Assembly (NCBI GenBank): GCA_964345035.1
Contig: CAYFPO010000038.1
Span: forward strand, 1 to 8,047
Direction: 5' to 3'
DNA from: CAYFPO01 sp964345035
Lineage (GTDB): Bacteria; Fidelibacterota; Marinisomatia; SCGC-AAA003-L08; GCA-002704045
Length of the DNA stretch: 8,047 nucleotides
Part shown: positions 7,107 through 8,047 of the stretch, piece by piece
Layout of the letters: the number at the start of each line of letters is the position of its first letter
How positions within the stretch are numbered: position 1 is the stretch's first letter
The notes under the pieces: model-generated
The model's input: only the letters and a program-made list of their open reading frames with translations
What the model was told of the DNA's origin: nothing
Database searches by the model: none
Program-made: the position numbers and the translations under genes

Positions 7107-7141
7107 AGGGGGAAAAAGGAAAAAACGGAATATTAAATTAG

Positions 7142-7169
7142 AAAAGTGATAAGTGATGAGTGAAAAGTT
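7142..7169. repeat. Heptanucleotide tandem repeat (four units)
   Basis: Four heptads follow in register: AAAAGTG (7142-7148), ATAAGTG (7149-7155), ATGAGTG (7156-7162) and AAAAGTT (7163-7169). The tract lies in the divergent region between the hydrolase promoter and the transporter gene. The same unit appears at both ends of the window, so this is one copy of a dispersed short tandem repeat family. Confidence 0.7.
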
Positions 7170-7244
7170 TACCTATCGAAATGAAATGTAATTGGTGAAA
7201 TAGGAAAATTTTAATCAATAATTTTTTATCATCCTTAATCTATA

Positions 7245-7273
7245 TTAATTTTACCTGCAGCTAACAGTATATA
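7245..7273 (+). promoter_or_regulatory. Possible promoter of the transporter gene
   Basis: TATATA (7268-7273) could be a -10 box, with TTAATT (7245-7250) as a poor -35 at 17-base spacing. The -35 matches consensus at only three positions in an AT-rich stretch, so the call is tentative. It would start transcription about 30 bases before the ATG. The operator-like repeat at 7262-7280 overlaps the -10. Confidence 0.3.
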
Positions 7274-7284
7274 ACAGTTACCTG
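7251..7284. promoter_or_regulatory. Operator-like repeat cluster upstream of the transporter
   Basis: TAACAGT occurs at 7262-7268 and at 7272-7278, exactly 10 bases (one helical turn) apart. TTACCTG flanks the pair at 7251-7257 and 7278-7284. Bases 7262-7280 also read as an imperfect dyad, TAAC.GT then AC.GTTA. The cluster covers the likely -10 region and ends 28 bases before the ATG, where a regulator would act. It does not show the preQ1-I or preQ1-II riboswitch consensus as far as I can judge. Confidence 0.4.
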
Positions 7285-7300
7285 AAATTATTTTATTTTT

Positions 7301-7306
7301 AGGAGA
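7301..7306 (+). promoter_or_regulatory. Strong Shine-Dalgarno site of the transporter gene
   Basis: AGGAGA lies six bases before the ATG at 7313. It is the best ribosome binding site in the window; the hydrolase, desulfurase, exported-protein and LytR_C genes have none that is obvious. Confidence 0.8.
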
Positions 7307-7312
7307 AAATTC

Positions 7313-8032
7313 ATGGATATAAAACAGAAAATATGGGCAGACAGAATTTATTTGATACTGGGAGGAATTTTCATCGCATCTCTGGTGGCTTCTAATTTGA
7401 TATTTCAGAAATTTTTCTTTTGGGATGTATCCCTTCCATGGATGGAAAGTTATACCTTTCAGCTGTCCGTGGGCATTTTACCCTATCCGGTCACTTTTCT
7501 GGTAACAGACATTATCAGTGAAATTTATGGTCGGAAAAAAGCAGATCAGATAGTGGTTGCAGGTTTTATTTCCAGTATGTTCATTCTTGGTGTGATATCC
7601 ATTGCGGATTTTATGCCTGCTACAGAATGGTCTCCGGTAAATGATGATACATTTCATACCGTATTTGGATTATTCGGACCGGCAGTTGCTGCATCAATGA
7701 CAGCATATCTGACAGCACAATTTATAGATATCCGTGTATTTCATTTTTGGAAAAGACTGACCAACAATAAACATCTCTGGCTTCGGAATAACGGCTCTAC
7801 AATTTTCTCCCAACTTATAGATACTTCCTCCGTATTATTTCTCCTATGCTCATTTGGTGTGATTGAATGGGATAAATTTTCCGGTCTTCTCATAAACGGT
7901 TTTTTGTTTAAAGTCATTATTGCATTGATTGATACTCCGTTATTTTATGTAATATCCGGATCACTGCGAAAATTCTTTCATCTGAAACTGGGGGAAGAAA
8001 TAGCAGAGTTAAAAATGAAGAATGAAAAGTGA
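7313..8032 (+). CDS. yhhQ: Queuosine precursor transporter, YhhQ/VUT family
   Basis: The product is a 239-residue inner-membrane protein with about six hydrophobic segments. E. coli YhhQ, of the same family (formerly DUF165), imports the 7-deazaguanine precursors preQ0 and preQ1, used to make queuosine at tRNA position 34. The family signature LPYPVTFLVTDIISEIYGRK (56-75) is clear. Later blocks are AAYLTAQFIDIRVFHFWK-like (131-147), with FIDIRVF at 137-143, and LWLRNNGSTIFSQLIDT (155-171). No queuosine synthesis gene is in view, so salvage versus de novo use is unknown. It diverges from the minus-strand operon. The last residues (about 232-239, LKMKNEK) are encoded by the heptad repeat tract at the window end, so the extreme C-terminus is probably not conserved. 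Confidence 0.9.
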   Translation: MDIKQKIWADRIYLILGGIFIASLVASNLIFQKFFFWDVSLPWMESYTFQLSVGILPYPVTFLVTDIISEIYGRKKADQIVVAGFISSMFILGVISIADFMPATEWSPVNDDTFHTVFGLFGPAVAASMTAYLTAQFIDIRVFHFWKRLTNNKHLWLRNNGSTIFSQLIDTSSVLFLLCSFGVIEWDKFSGLLINGFLFKVIIALIDTPLFYVISGSLRKFFHLKLGEEIAELKMKNEK

Positions 8033-8047
8033 AAAGTGAAAAATGAA
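8011..8047. repeat. Heptanucleotide tandem repeat spanning the transporter stop codon
   Basis: Five full heptads run in register: AAAAATG (8011), AAGAATG (8018), AAAAGTG (8025), AAAAGTG (8032) and AAAAATG (8039), followed by AA at the window end. The tract starts inside the transporter gene, supplies its last codons and its TGA stop (8030-8032), and continues beyond the window. It is the longest of the three copies seen here. Confidence 0.8.

Noticed and set aside
7205..7227. AAAATT/AATTTT hairpin with following T bases as a terminator
   Set aside because: The stem is only six A/T pairs with a 9-base loop, and it lies in a divergent region with no gene ending on the plus strand. It is expected by chance in such AT-rich DNA.
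7185..7312. preQ1 riboswitch upstream of the transporter
   Set aside because: Upstream sequence lacks the C-rich loop and A-rich tail of preQ1-I and the pattern of preQ1-II. A covariance search would be needed to exclude a divergent form.

Overview
The window is a compact, AT-rich bacterial chromosome segment. Eight genes lie head to tail on the minus strand, and one gene on the plus strand diverges from them at the right edge. Every confidently named product is housekeeping. I found no phage, insertion sequence, CRISPR array, tRNA or rRNA gene. The likely host is a lineage of the FCB group (Bacteroidetes/Chlorobi relatives), with Marinimicrobia (SAR406) as my best guess. That rests on the LytR_C-rsfS-argS order, a short secreted protein of a type I associate with those phyla, and heptanucleotide repeats between genes. 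It is inference, because no rRNA or phylogenetic marker comparison was possible.

Minus strand, read from right to left in transcription order: a metallo-beta-lactamase-fold hydrolase (7049-6213) with a clear sigma70-type promoter; after a 66-base gap holding a perfect 17-base palindrome, a cysteine desulfurase (6146-5010) overlapping mnmA (5017-3935) by 8 bases; after an 83-base gap, a small exported protein of unknown function (3851-3384); a membrane-anchored LytR_C-domain protein (3387-2842); ribosomal silencing factor rsfS (2811-2458); argS (2461-833); and a MarC-family membrane protein (833-180). Overlaps of 1, 4, 4 and 8 bases at four junctions point to translational coupling and one or two operons.

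Plus strand: a queuosine-precursor transporter of the YhhQ family (7313-8032) with a strong Shine-Dalgarno site. The 263-base divergent region holds the hydrolase promoter, a short heptad-repeat tract and an operator-like repeat cluster just upstream of the transporter.

The genes share a translation theme. The cysteine desulfurase should supply sulfur to MnmA for 2-thiolation of U34. The transporter brings in a precursor of queuosine, another position-34 modification. ArgS charges tRNA-Arg and RsfS controls ribosomal subunit joining. The least explained items are the small exported protein, the palindrome before the desulfurase, the repeat cluster before the transporter, and the repeats at the two window edges. 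I did not find convincing evidence of a new multi-gene system.
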